Below are positions 1 through 6,558 of a stretch of 20,812 nt of DNA, in pieces. Below the pieces are notes generated by a model. The model did not search any database. It was not told the origin of the DNA and saw nothing but the letters and a program-made list of their open reading frames with translations. The first letter of the stretch is position 1; each line of letters opens with the position of its first letter. Position numbers and translations under genes: made by a program. This DNA comes from JAULZV01 sp964401885 (GTDB lineage Bacteria > Patescibacteriota > Minisyncoccia > Phycocordibacterales > JAACPR01), in NCBI GenBank assembly GCA_964401885.1, contig CAYOAC010000011.1, positions 1-20,812 on the forward strand, in the 5' to 3' direction.

Positions 1-39
1 ATATCCTTTTTGCATCTTATCATTAACAATTATTTTCAT
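1..39 (-). CDS. Start of an unidentified protein, cut by the window edge
   Basis: An ATG at 39 opens 13 codons (MKIIVNDKMQKGY) that run off the left edge with no stop. It begins 16 nt after the stop of the acetyltransferase gene on the same strand, so it may be the next gene of that operon. Too little is visible to name a family. Confidence 0.4.
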   Translation of the reverse strand, partial: MKIIVNDKMQKGY

Positions 40-55
40 ATTTTAAAATGTATGA

Positions 56-547
56 TTATTCATAAATAATTCTAACCCCCGTTTGTTCAGCATTCCTGTC
101 GATAACTTTTTTGATTTTTTCTAATCCTTGTTCACTATAAAAAGAAGGTTGCAGAGAATAATTATTTTCTTTGGCAAATTTAAATATCTCTTCAATTAAT
201 TTTGAAGATAATCTTTTACCTTGATATTTTGGATCAATCGAAATAAATTTTATCCAAAAATTATTTTCATCATTAGGGTCTTGTTCCAATTCAGACAATC
301 CAACAATCAAATTATCTACTTCAATTGCTGAATATATTATTTTATTCTTATTAAATGAACTAATAATATTCCTTAAATAAAAATATCTAAATACACCACC
401 TTCATCAAAAGGTAAAAATCTTGAGTCTTGAGGTAGTGATTTGCCTTGATATATTCTTTCGACCAAATCTTCAGCAGACAGAAAAATTACTTCCGTTTTT
501 ATATCTTCAATATTTTCTGCTTTGGGTTTTGATAAAAAATCTTCCAT
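56..547 (-). CDS. GNAT-family N-acetyltransferase
   Basis: This 163-aa protein has the layout of a GNAT fold that would transfer an acetyl group from acetyl-CoA to an unknown amine. Residues about 100-130 hold the best evidence: a strand (IKFISIDP) followed by YQGKRLSSKLIEEIF, which fits the motif A pyrophosphate loop (Q/R-x-x-G-x-G/A, here degenerate) and its helix. Upstream, VGLSELE resembles the strand 4 region. There is no signal peptide or membrane segment, so it should be cytoplasmic. It starts 8 nt after the stop of the upstream 217-aa gene and is probably its operon partner. The substrate cannot be guessed. The family call is fairly safe although the glycine-rich loop is not a perfect match. 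Confidence 0.7.
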   Translation of the reverse strand: MEDFLSKPKAENIEDIKTEVIFLSAEDLVERIYQGKSLPQDSRFLPFDEGGVFRYFYLRNIISSFNKNKIIYSAIEVDNLIVGLSELEQDPNDENNFWIKFISIDPKYQGKRLSSKLIEEIFKFAKENNYSLQPSFYSEQGLEKIKKVIDRNAEQTGVRIIYE

Positions 548-555
548 AAATAACT

Positions 556-1209
556 TTAACTTACAAATACCCTCACTCCTTTATATACATTAGGGATACT
601 CATACCTTCGGGGAGTTTATCTCTGAGTTTAACAACAAGACATGGTTTATTTTTATCACCTTCAGTGGAAGTCTTATCCATTTCTCCAACTGTTGAAGTA
701 TCAAAATATGAAATATAACTATCCATAGGAGGAGCATTAAAATCTTCAGTAAAATCTTCGTATATTTGCATAATTGTCAAATTTTCTTCCTCTTCAACTT
801 TTTCCTCATCCAAATCTTTCAAAACACCATCCTTACCATAAATCTCTTTATAAACAGAAGATGTTTTCATCATAATAGAATCAACCCTTTCTAGAACAGC
901 ATAATAATAAGCCGGGCTACTTTTCCATAAAGTTTCGTTTGAATCAAAAAGTACATCCATAACTTCTTCATCAGACATTGATTCAACAACTTTTTGTCTT
1001 ATAGACATTGTATCTGAACTCTTACCCCATCCAATAATTCCTCTCAAAAATTGTGATAATTCTAACTGCCTAGCCAAAATAACATATTCTGTTCTTTCTC
1101 TATGTTTAATTTCTACAGGAGTGACAGTTTGATTTTCTTTTTCTAATCCAATAGATTCTTCTTCTGATTTTCTAGCACCACCAAAATTATGAAAAATTAC
1201 ATTTTCCAT
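556..1209 (-). CDS. Unknown acidic cytoplasmic protein
   Basis: I do not recognise this 217-aa protein. It is soluble, with no signal peptide or membrane segment. A basic stretch (about 35-45), a helix-prone middle (about 45-120) and a very acidic linker (about 130-150, DLDEEKVEEEEN) precede a C-terminal segment that looks like a beta-rich end (CLVVKLRDKL, YKGVRVFVS). Its start is 5 nt after the stop of the HIT gene and its stop is 8 nt before the GNAT gene, so the three are almost certainly one transcript. The context suggests a small metabolic or modification operon, but nothing in the sequence assigns a reaction. Confidence 0.75.
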   Translation of the reverse strand: MENVIFHNFGGARKSEEESIGLEKENQTVTPVEIKHRERTEYVILARQLELSQFLRGIIGWGKSSDTMSIRQKVVESMSDEEVMDVLFDSNETLWKSSPAYYYAVLERVDSIMMKTSSVYKEIYGKDGVLKDLDEEKVEEEENLTIMQIYEDFTEDFNAPPMDSYISYFDTSTVGEMDKTSTEGDKNKPCLVVKLRDKLPEGMSIPNVYKGVRVFVS

Positions 1210-1214
1210 AATTA

Positions 1215-1709
1215 TTAAGAATTATTTTTTAATTTTTCTCCAAGCTCTTTTAATTTTTCAGGATCAACCATTGGGCCACTACCAGAAGAAATCCACCCTT
1301 CATATTTTTCAAACCAAAAACTTTTACCGCTCAAAAATTGTTGCCATTGTCCATTTTTTAAATTCTCTGTTCCATGCATTGGAGACAGTTTGATATGTGC
1401 ATGGTCTATTCCTGTACCTTCCATAATCAAACCAACTCTACCAACATCAGAATAAAAATTTTCTATTTTTACAGAAACTTCTTTTGCTGCAATTATAAAT
1501 CTTTGCAAAACATCATCAGGCATTTTTAATACATCACTTCCAAAATGTTTTTTAGGGATCACACAAGAAAATCCTTCAGTATTAGGATCAATAGAAAGAA
1601 ATGCTAAAAATTCTTCATTTTGCCAATAAATTGAAGCCGGTATTTTTCCATTAACAATTTCACAAAAAATACATCTATTATCTTCTGTTTTAGGTTCGTA
1701 ATTTGCCAT
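1215..1709 (-). CDS. HIT-family (histidine triad) nucleotide hydrolase or transferase
   Basis: A 164-aa HIT protein, a family that binds nucleotides and hydrolyses dinucleoside polyphosphates or nucleoside phosphoramidates. Residues 13-16 (CIFC) and the following EIVNGKIPA are the typical HINT-type start, the CxxC often being part of a zinc site. PNTEGFSCVIPKKHF (about 43-57) matches the region before the active site. The active-site motif reads DHAHIKLSPMHG at about residues 107-118: the first two triad histidines are present, the middle one being the usual nucleophile, but the third position is lysine. Start ATG at 1709 is supported by a TATAAT hexamer 7 nt upstream, giving a leaderless mRNA. 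It is the first gene of a three-gene operon. Confidence 0.85.
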   Translation of the reverse strand: MANYEPKTEDNRCIFCEIVNGKIPASIYWQNEEFLAFLSIDPNTEGFSCVIPKKHFGSDVLKMPDDVLQRFIIAAKEVSVKIENFYSDVGRVGLIMEGTGIDHAHIKLSPMHGTENLKNGQWQQFLSGKSFWFEKYEGWISSGSGPMVDPEKLKELGEKLKNNS

Positions 1710-1716
1710 ATAAGCT

Positions 1717-1722
1717 ATTATA
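1717..1722 (-). promoter_or_regulatory. -10 box of the HIT operon (leaderless)
   Basis: TATAAT on the minus strand, 7 nt before the ATG at 1709, so transcription should begin at or next to the start codon. No convincing -35 box and no Shine-Dalgarno site. Confidence 0.6.
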
Positions 1723-1769
1723 TCAATATATTAAAGAATATTGTATTATGTAAATACTAATTTTAATAT

Positions 1770-2327
1770 ATGAAACCGACAATAACATTACGTGAAAATC
1801 CAATAATATTTCTAAAAGGTCTTGGTGGTCTTGTTCTTTTGGCATTACTTGTATTTGTTATTTTCTCAATGATTGAAAATAAAGACGCAATTCCATATAC
1901 ATATCTTTCATTTTTCTTATTAATCTTTTTTATAATTTTTATCAAATCACGTAAAGCCAATCTGATTTTAAATGAAACGGGTTTTGAATATACAAAAGGT
2001 AAACAAAATATAAAAAGCGATTGGAAAGATGTAGACATGATTGGGATACAAACAAGTAGAGGTCTTACTGTAGGATTTTTTATAGGAATTGGAAAAAGCA
2101 AAACAGCTATGATTGATTTTTATGCTCTGGAAAAAATTGAAAATGGAATCACTAAAAGAATACACACTAAAGAGACTTGTACTCTATTGGAAAATTATTT
2201 AGGAAGAAAATTAGAATTTGCAGACCATTTTCTTTATGGAAAAAGTAAAAATGTAAAAAATATACTTATCTTTTGTCTTTTACTAATTATATCTTTGATT
2301 ATTGGTTATTCTTTGTATTTGCTATAA
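1770..2327 (+). CDS. Small membrane protein with PH-like core (STM3941-like)
   Basis: A 185-aa protein with two membrane helices near the N terminus (about 15-37 and 42-58), a soluble middle (about 60-155) and a C-terminal helix (about 163-183). The middle begins with LILNETGFEY and a strand-rich run containing WKDVDMIGIQ, the pattern of bacterial PH-like domains and the STM3941-type family: a strand, an NETG/NEEG-like turn, then W-x-D/E-V/I. Function is unknown for that family. It is the only plus-strand gene in the first 11 kb and diverges from the HIT operon. The start is the only good ATG. The closely similar ORF on the other strand is a shadow, since the plus frame has clear membrane topology. 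Confidence 0.7.
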   Translation: MKPTITLRENPIIFLKGLGGLVLLALLVFVIFSMIENKDAIPYTYLSFFLLIFFIIFIKSRKANLILNETGFEYTKGKQNIKSDWKDVDMIGIQTSRGLTVGFFIGIGKSKTAMIDFYALEKIENGITKRIHTKETCTLLENYLGRKLEFADHFLYGKSKNVKNILIFCLLLIISLIIGYSLYLL

Positions 2328-2353
2328 GGGTACGGATTTAAAAAATTAAAATA

Positions 2354-2369
2354 AGGATGTAAGATTCGG
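2354..2369 (-). repeat. Degenerate copy of the 3' end of the neighbouring tRNA-Ser
   Basis: On the plus strand AGGATGTAAGATTCG here matches AGGATGTGAGATTCG of the intact tRNA (from 2417) with one difference, covering part of the T arm and acceptor strand. It lies about 60 bp downstream of the real tRNA. A TAAGGA/TCCTTA stem could close a short tRNA-like remnant here (about 2351-2404). Probably debris of an older tRNA copy. Confidence 0.4.
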
Positions 2370-2413
2370 TCACTCTCATGGATTTATAGTCATTTACTCC
2401 TTAAATTTCTATG

Positions 2414-2500
2414 CGGAGGATGTGAGATTCGAACTCACGGGACTATTTCTAGGCCGACGGTTTAGTAAACCGTTGATTTAAACCACTCATCCAATCCTCC
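2414..2500 (-). tRNA. tRNA-Ser(ACU), unusual anticodon, no encoded CCA
   Basis: A class II tRNA. The acceptor GGAGGAT pairs with ATCCTCC; the anticodon stem is ACGGT/ACCGT around loop TTACTAA; an extra arm of about 18 nt follows; the T arm is GTGAG-TTCGAAT-CTCAC; the discriminator base is G, as usual for serine. The anticodon is ACU, which would read AGU (and AGC if A34 became inosine). A34 is rare in bacterial tRNAs apart from Arg(ACG). The bases after the discriminator are CAT, not CCA, while the other two tRNAs in the window encode CCA. A TATATT sequence directly abuts the 5' end, too close to be its own -10, and the 5' end is duplicated upstream (2604-2622). It could be functional, or a variant copy on its way out. 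Confidence 0.8.
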
Positions 2501-2622
2501 AATATATTCGCTTCGCTCAAATTGTCGCCCTTCGGGAAGATTGGATTTGTGTTTTCCACCCTCACTTTGTTCACGGACAAATGCAAAGCAGTTTGCATTT
2601 GTCCCACTCATCCAATCCTCCA
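2483..2622 (-). repeat. 19-bp direct repeat of the tRNA 5' end bracketing a 102-bp insert
   Basis: The minus-strand string TGGAGGATTGGATGAGTGG (the first 18 nt of the tRNA plus one base) occurs at 2501-2483 as part of the tRNA and again at 2622-2604, 121 bp upstream. The 102 bp between hold a perfect 12-bp inverted repeat (GACAAATGCAAA, 2576-2587, with 2592-2603) and the small palindromic pieces CGCTTCGCTC and CCCTTCGGG. A 14-nt palindrome (AGTATTGCAATACT, 2622-2635) abuts the outer copy. This is the layout expected when a small element inserts in a tRNA gene and restores its 5' end. Confidence 0.7.
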
Positions 2623-2685
2623 GTATTGCAATACTACCAAAGTTTTTATGTTTATCCAATCATTTAAAATTAGACCGAAAAATAT

Positions 2686-3534
2686 CTATTTAGTAAATTC
2701 TGACATCAACTCTTCTGAATAATAAAACTCTCTCCCAAGAGAACCAAAGCTATAATTAACTCCGTCAATTGTAATTTGAGCTCCACCAGATTTTGGATTA
2801 GCATTTGGAATTGATTTTGAAAATCCAAGATTATAAATTGTTGAAATTATTTCTGGCGAATCAGAAATATCATAACCTGCTTTTCCCCATTGAGAAATAA
2901 TTTGTTTAATAAATAATCCAGCGTAAAGATAACTATAATAATGATTATGTTGATCTGTCATGCGGGTAAATCTTTCTTCTTTTATATCTTCAGTTTTAAA
3001 ATCTAAAATATTTTCATATTGTTCACCAAGATAATATTCTGAATCTTTATCTTTCAAATGTTCTTCTACAAGAATTGCGGCCTCTTCTTTCATACCCATA
3101 ACACCCCAAGAAAACTGAGTCTGGCTTCCAAGAATTTTGAGAGGTTCAAACCATTTTTTAAAAGCCTGTCTTTCAGAAAAAAATAATCGTAATTGTTCAA
3201 CTACAAGTTGTGACACAATCAATCTAGAAGAAACTCCCGAATCAACGGAAGCCTTATTAATTACAGAAACATCTTTTAATAAAGCGCTCTTGATTATCTC
3301 CCATTCATAAGTTTTATTCCAAGGTTTAAATTCTGGCTTTTCTTCCGGCACAACTTCTTTATCCTTGTCTTTATTTAAATTATCTTTTCCGTCTTTTATG
3401 AATTGATCATTTTGTTGATCTATTATTCCCGTTGTATTTGTAAAACCAAACTTAACAGCAAAATACATACCAACAAAAACAAAACCGATTATGGCAAAAA
3501 TTATAACTATAATAGATATTATTTTTCTAAACAT
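2686..3534 (-). CDS. Membrane-anchored protein with lysozyme-like fold (putative)
   Basis: About 282 aa from the preferred ATG at 3534 (MFRKIISII), chosen because TATACT lies 6 nt upstream; an upstream in-frame start adds 25 unlikely residues that cross a terminator. Residues 4-30 form one membrane helix, followed by a charged Asp/Lys/Glu linker (about 40-70) and an extracytoplasmic domain. That domain has features of the lysozyme/transglycosylase superfamily: a helix with VVEQLRLFF (a candidate acidic catalytic residue), SWGVMGMK, and a later IISTIYNLGF that resembles the conserved YN-x-G stretch of these enzymes. Such proteins cleave peptidoglycan. The call is a fold-level guess, and it could also be a non-catalytic relative. 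It lies downstream of a terminator that separates it from the DUF2892 gene. Confidence 0.55.
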   Translation of the reverse strand: MFRKIISIIVIIFAIIGFVFVGMYFAVKFGFTNTTGIIDQQNDQFIKDGKDNLNKDKDKEVVPEEKPEFKPWNKTYEWEIIKSALLKDVSVINKASVDSGVSSRLIVSQLVVEQLRLFFSERQAFKKWFEPLKILGSQTQFSWGVMGMKEEAAILVEEHLKDKDSEYYLGEQYENILDFKTEDIKEERFTRMTDQHNHYYSYLYAGLFIKQIISQWGKAGYDISDSPEIISTIYNLGFSKSIPNANPKSGGAQITIDGVNYSFGSLGREFYYSEELMSEFTK

Positions 3535-3540
3535 GAGGAC

Positions 3541-3546
3541 AGTATA
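3541..3546 (-). promoter_or_regulatory. -10 box TATACT, leaderless
   Basis: Minus-strand TATACT 6 nt before the ATG at 3534. Supports that start and a leaderless transcript. Confidence 0.55.
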
Positions 3547-3561
3547 TATTAAATTTGAAAT

Positions 3562-3594
3562 AAAAAAATACCTTTTCATTAAAGGTATTTTTTT
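3562..3594 (-). terminator. Rho-independent terminator, usable in both directions
   Basis: Perfect 14-bp inverted repeat (AAAAAAATACCTTT and its complement) around a 5-nt loop, with seven Ts on either strand. It ends the DUF2892 gene (stop at 3618) and lies just upstream of the promoter of the next minus-strand gene. Confidence 0.8.
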
Positions 3595-3617
3595 ATATAA
3601 AATCGTCAACTTAAAAA

Positions 3618-3818
3618 CTATTTACTAACAAAAGTGTTCTTCTTTAACATTTTATAAACTGGACACCAACCTTTAATTGCACTAAACAAAGAAAGTAGTA
3701 CAAGAGCGAAAATAACCCATTGTATGAATTTATTATCAAATGAATTAATCATAGCAAATAAAACAACTCCGATGACAACCCTTATAATTCTATCTTTTTT
3801 ACCAATATTTTTTACCAT
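3618..3818 (-). CDS. YgaP-type DUF2892 small membrane protein
   Basis: A 66-aa protein with the recognisable start of this family (NIGKKDRIIRVVIGV), two short hydrophobic segments (about 11-25 and 32-47) that would form a membrane hairpin, and a C-terminal GWCPVYKMLKKNT. The same domain is attached to a rhodanese in E. coli YgaP, which makes the separate rhodanese gene 1 kb away notable, although the two are not in one operon here. The cellular role of stand-alone copies is unknown. The start is supported by a TATAAT 6 nt upstream. Confidence 0.85.
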   Translation of the reverse strand: MVKNIGKKDRIIRVVIGVVLFAMINSFDNKFIQWVIFALVLLSLFSAIKGWCPVYKMLKKNTFVSK

Positions 3819-3824
3819 AGTTTA

Positions 3825-3830
3825 ATTATA
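3825..3830 (-). promoter_or_regulatory. -10 box TATAAT, leaderless
   Basis: Perfect consensus -10 on the minus strand, 6 nt before the ATG of the DUF2892 gene at 3818. Confidence 0.6.
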
Positions 3831-3888
3831 AATAATTAATAAATTTTAAGCAAAGGTCTGCAATAGATAGAAGCGCAGTGTTAATAAT

Positions 3889-4812
3889 TTAAGTATTTGG
3901 ATTCATCCCAATCATTATGTCATCTAATTTGATAATCAATTCATTTACTATCTTTGTAAATTCAGGCATTTTATCCGATCCCTGTAAAATAGGTAAAATA
4001 TCTTTTCCTTTAACATTAAAATATTGTCTCATTATTTGATGATATTTTTCTGGATTAATCTGTCTTGAAAAAGATTCTTTTTTATCACGATGCTTTGATG
4101 AATACCACTTTGCATCATTTATGAAAGGTTCACCATAATAAGAGTTCTCTACGGCTTGTCTTGATTTCTGTAATGCGGTTAAAATATTTTCTATTGTTAA
4201 ATCTTGATTATACAACTCACCAGCGGCAAATGCGGACAATTCATCCAATACTCGAAATGCCAAAAATTCTCGTAAATTTTCTGCAGCCACATGAGGTGTA
4301 AGATTATTTTCTCTATTTCTAATATGATGTGATTCGTGCTGATATGATTTTTCTTGCCCTGCATTATGTTTTTCAATTTTATCTTCAGCAATCTTACGAT
4401 GCTCTGGAGAAAGATTTTCAGACATAACATACTTCATCAAATCAACTTCCCCATTCCAATTTGCTTGTCCGCCCTGCATTCTTAAGGCACCATTTGGCAT
4501 TAAGTTTTTTTGCATAAATTCATCATCAATAATTACTTCAATATAATTAATTTTAGGACCTTGAAAAGTTTCTGACTGAGTAGAAGTCTCTTTAATTCCC
4601 AACTCCCTTCTAAGTCTTTCAATCTCTGCGTCATCTCTAATCTTATTTTGTTTAGATGTCTCAGCAAGTTCTTCTTTAGATTTTAAACCTTTTTCAATTC
4701 CATCTCTAAAAGATTCTGATAATCCATCAGTAACAGCCTCTTTTGATTCTCCCCCATTTATCCTATCTATATATTCTTGAATCTTTTTTTCTCCAGCTGA
4801 TAATTCTGACAT
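3889..4812 (-). CDS. Putative HExxH zinc metalloprotease-like protein
   Basis: A 307-aa soluble protein with no signal peptide. Residues 159-163 read HESHH, a perfect HExxH zinc-binding and catalytic motif, with surrounding YQHESHHIRN. A downstream glutamate that could be the third ligand lies in LDELSAFAAGEL (E191 or E199), the usual spacing of a gluzincin-like site. The N-terminal 75 residues are charged, likely helical or coiled coil. I do not recognise the family beyond this. The gene starts 13 nt after the rhodanese stop, so the two are probably cotranscribed. Without a membrane anchor it would act in the cytoplasm. The HExxH reading is clear, but enzymatic activity is inference. Confidence 0.6.
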   Translation of the reverse strand: MSELSAGEKKIQEYIDRINGGESKEAVTDGLSESFRDGIEKGLKSKEELAETSKQNKIRDDAEIERLRRELGIKETSTQSETFQGPKINYIEVIIDDEFMQKNLMPNGALRMQGGQANWNGEVDLMKYVMSENLSPEHRKIAEDKIEKHNAGQEKSYQHESHHIRNRENNLTPHVAAENLREFLAFRVLDELSAFAAGELYNQDLTIENILTALQKSRQAVENSYYGEPFINDAKWYSSKHRDKKESFSRQINPEKYHQIMRQYFNVKGKDILPILQGSDKMPEFTKIVNELIIKLDDIMIGMNPNT

Positions 4813-4825
4813 GGCGATATTTTAA

Positions 4826-5152
4826 TTATTTAGTTGGCAGACCCTCTGATTCCCAATTTGAAATACCTCCAGATAAATTAAAAACTTTTTCATAACCCTG
4901 ACTAATCAAAAATTCAGCAACACGTTGACTTCTACCTCCGCTATAACACATAACAATTATTTCAGAATCTTTTGGTAGTTCTTTATATTTATTTTGCAAT
5001 TCACTGGTTGGCATAAAAATAGTATTTGAAATATCACAGGATAAATTATTGACCTCATCAGATTCTCGAACATCTAATAATAATGCGCCGTTTTCTATTT
5101 TCTCTTTAGCGATTTGAGGAGCGATATTTTCTAGTATTGATTTATTTTGCAT
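4826..5152 (-). CDS. Rhodanese-like sulfurtransferase (single domain)
   Basis: A single rhodanese domain of about 108 aa, similar in size to GlpE/PspE. LLLDVRES near residue 25 is the usual first signature, and CYSGGRSQRVAEFL is the active-site loop with the persulfide-carrying cysteine and following arginine. FNLSGGISNWESEGLP is the typical C terminus. It would transfer sulfur from a donor such as thiosulfate to a thiol acceptor. Earlier in-frame starts run through the terminator of the neighbouring serpin-like gene (5194-5223), so they are unlikely. ATG at 5152 is preferred because an extended -10 (TGT-TAATAT) lies 7 nt upstream; ATG at 5161 is the alternative. Confidence 0.85.
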   Translation of the reverse strand: MQNKSILENIAPQIAKEKIENGALLLDVRESDEVNNLSCDISNTIFMPTSELQNKYKELPKDSEIIVMCYSGGRSQRVAEFLISQGYEKVFNLSGGISNWESEGLPTK

Positions 5153-5159
5153 ATAAGCC

Positions 5160-5165
5160 ATATTA
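5160..5165 (-). promoter_or_regulatory. Extended -10 box of the rhodanese gene
   Basis: TAATAT preceded by TGT, 7 nt before the ATG at 5152 on the minus strand. It matches the leaderless spacing seen elsewhere in the window and decides the start choice. Confidence 0.45.
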
Positions 5166-5190
5166 ACACAATCATTATTTCCTGAACATA

Positions 5191-5270
5191 AAAAATCCCG
5201 CGCAACATACATTACGCGGGATTGTTTCAAAAATGAAAAAGTTCAACGAACAGGTTTCTTCCAACAGTCT
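5191..5270 (-). repeat. 80-bp direct repeat, copy 1 (3' end of serpin-like gene plus terminator)
   Basis: Matches 6889-6968 with a single mismatch over 80 bp. It covers the hairpin, the spacer, the stop codon and the last codons (DCWKKPVR). Beyond it the two genes diverge strongly. Confidence 0.9.
5194..5223 (-). terminator. Terminator of the first serpin-like gene
   Basis: AATCCCGCG pairs perfectly with CGCGGGATT around a 12-nt loop, followed on the minus strand by a T run. It sits about 20 nt after the serpin-like stop codon and is identical to the hairpin at 6892-6921. Confidence 0.85.
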
Positions 5271-6115
5271 TGGGCAATATATCCAGAGAAGATTGGGAGA
5301 TTAAAACCTTTACGCCTTACTGTCACAAAAAACGGTTTGTCAATAACAAGATCGGGTCTTGGTTTAGAAATACTTGTCTTGGCAATTCCAATCGCAACAG
5401 CACTCTCGACAATCGCACCAATTTGATCCATTTTGAATTTTGTTTGTTGCAATGCTTGAGAAATAAAGGCGACTTCATCATCTCCCAGAAATGCTGGCAA
5501 ACCTTTAAGCCAGCTGATATCAACCTCTTCTTCAAGGTCAACCATCGGGAAAACGAGACCGGAAAAATCTCGACATACATCCAGAGAGCCAAAGATCCTA
5601 TCAATATGACCTGTTAAGGTATCAGTGCTAAGAAAACTATCCGCAACGCTTAGCAAAACTTCGTCGCCAGATTTTGTTTTGATAGAAACAACTGGATTTT
5701 TATGCCACTCGGATTTATAGAAAGTAACGTTTTTCCCCTTAAGGTGAACTGCTGGGTATGTTTTACCTTCAACACAAATTTCACCTTCGGTTCCACTTTC
5801 AATCCAATCCTCAAGAATTTTCATAATACTGACAACCCCGAATGATTTTGGATCGTGAGGATTCTCGAGTTTTATTGAAAAACCTTTTTCCCAAAGAAAA
5901 CGATTCAGAAGATCAAAATCATAAGAAACTCGAGATTCAATTTCAGGAAGATCATGGAGATCTTTTGCACCGATCACAAAGGAACCTTCCATAAATAATC
6001 TTTTTTCTAGTGAATTTGGTCTCCAAACAAAACCTTCGCCCAACTCCTTAAGTGCAGCAATTAAAGCTGCCGCAAAAGGGTGATAACATACAGTTTCACT
6101 TCGTGTTTTATTCAT
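5243..6115 (-). CDS. Serpin-like protein, paralogue 1
   Basis: A 290-aa protein whose C-terminal third aligns by eye with serpins: a strand plus helix (VDLEEEVDISWLKGLPAFL), then FISQALQQTKFKMDQIGA (serpins: S-x-V-x-HKAFIEVNEEGT), a reactive-loop stretch, and the distal DKPFFVTVRRKG...IFSGYI (serpins: xxPFLFxIR...ILFMGR). The N terminus (YHPFAAALIAALKELG) resembles the S-P-x-S-I-x-x-A-L helix. It is shorter than a normal serpin (about 370 aa), and the hinge (GAIVESAV) lacks the run of small residues of inhibitory serpins, so protease inhibition is uncertain. There is no signal peptide, so it should be cytoplasmic. ATG at 6115 aligns with the paralogue; a TTG 24 nt upstream is the alternative. 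Confidence 0.6.
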   Translation of the reverse strand: MNKTRSETVCYHPFAAALIAALKELGEGFVWRPNSLEKRLFMEGSFVIGAKDLHDLPEIESRVSYDFDLLNRFLWEKGFSIKLENPHDPKSFGVVSIMKILEDWIESGTEGEICVEGKTYPAVHLKGKNVTFYKSEWHKNPVVSIKTKSGDEVLLSVADSFLSTDTLTGHIDRIFGSLDVCRDFSGLVFPMVDLEEEVDISWLKGLPAFLGDDEVAFISQALQQTKFKMDQIGAIVESAVAIGIAKTSISKPRPDLVIDKPFFVTVRRKGFNLPIFSGYIAQDCWKKPVR

Positions 6116-6128
6116 TTTTTTGTTTTTG

Positions 6129-6140
6129 ATGTACAACAAG
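6129..6140 (-). promoter_or_regulatory. Leader element CTTGTTGTACAT, copy 1
   Basis: A 12-nt sequence containing the palindrome TGTACA, in the 5' leader of the first serpin-like gene. It is identical in the leader of the second (7824-7835) although the surrounding leader sequence differs, suggesting a shared control site. Confidence 0.4.
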
Positions 6141-6160
6141 CCTTTATTAGCTTTGTTAAA

Positions 6161-6188
6161 AAACTACATCTTTTTAAATAAAAGTCAA
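6161..6188 (-). promoter_or_regulatory. Promoter of serpin-like gene 1
   Basis: TTGACT, 16-nt spacer, TAGTTT on the minus strand. It resembles the promoter of the paralogue (7860-7887), sharing AAAAAGATGTA before the -10, and predicts a leader of about 40 nt. Confidence 0.55.
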
Positions 6189-6201
6189 TGTAAGATTGAA
6201 A

Positions 6202-6558
6202 TTAACTTTTTAATTTCTTCTTTCCAAACTCAAGCAAATATATAGAAACAAAACAAAGTGCAATTCCTAAAATCTTTAATAAATTAATACTTTCACCAAA
6301 TAAAAATACTCCAGCAAAAACCAAAATAACAACGTTAAAAATAACTAAGATAATTGATGCAACAGGTATGTCTTCAGTTTTATAACTATTAATCAAAAGA
6401 ATCATCCCAGCAAAATAAAATAATATTACAAAAATATAAAGATGGTTTCCCCCAAACCTAATCCATTGAGCAGCGATTATATCTCCTATTGTCAAAATAA
6501 TTCCTCCAATAAACAGAAGCTTTAATGGAGATATTTTTTTATTATTTTTTGTACTCAT
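6202..6558 (-). CDS. SMR/EamA-like four-helix membrane protein, subunit B
   Basis: A 118-aa protein with four hydrophobic helices (about 12-30, 40-57, 66-87, 92-109) and basic ends, the size and topology of small multidrug resistance transporters such as EmrE. Aligning the end of helix 1 with EmrE puts an aspartate (IGDIIAAQW) where EmrE has its proton- and substrate-binding Glu14. LFGESINLLKILGIALCF resembles the loop and helix 4 of the SMR and EamA families. Its start codon overlaps the stop of the upstream gene by 4 nt (ATGA), so the two are translationally coupled and probably form a heterodimer, as known for paired SMR proteins. Substrate unknown. Confidence 0.75.
   Translation of the reverse strand: MSTKNNKKISPLKLLFIGGIILTIGDIIAAQWIRFGGNHLYIFVILFYFAGMILLINSYKTEDIPVASIILVIFNVVILVFAGVFLFGESINLLKILGIALCFVSIYLLEFGKKKLKS

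Noticed and set aside
1763..2101. 112-aa minus-strand ORF opposite the membrane protein gene
   Set aside because: Shadow of the plus-strand gene, which has clear membrane topology and a PH-like pattern.
2462..2722. ORFs on both strands across the tRNA-Ser(ACU) region
   Set aside because: They overlap the tRNA and its hairpin-rich flank and show no protein features.
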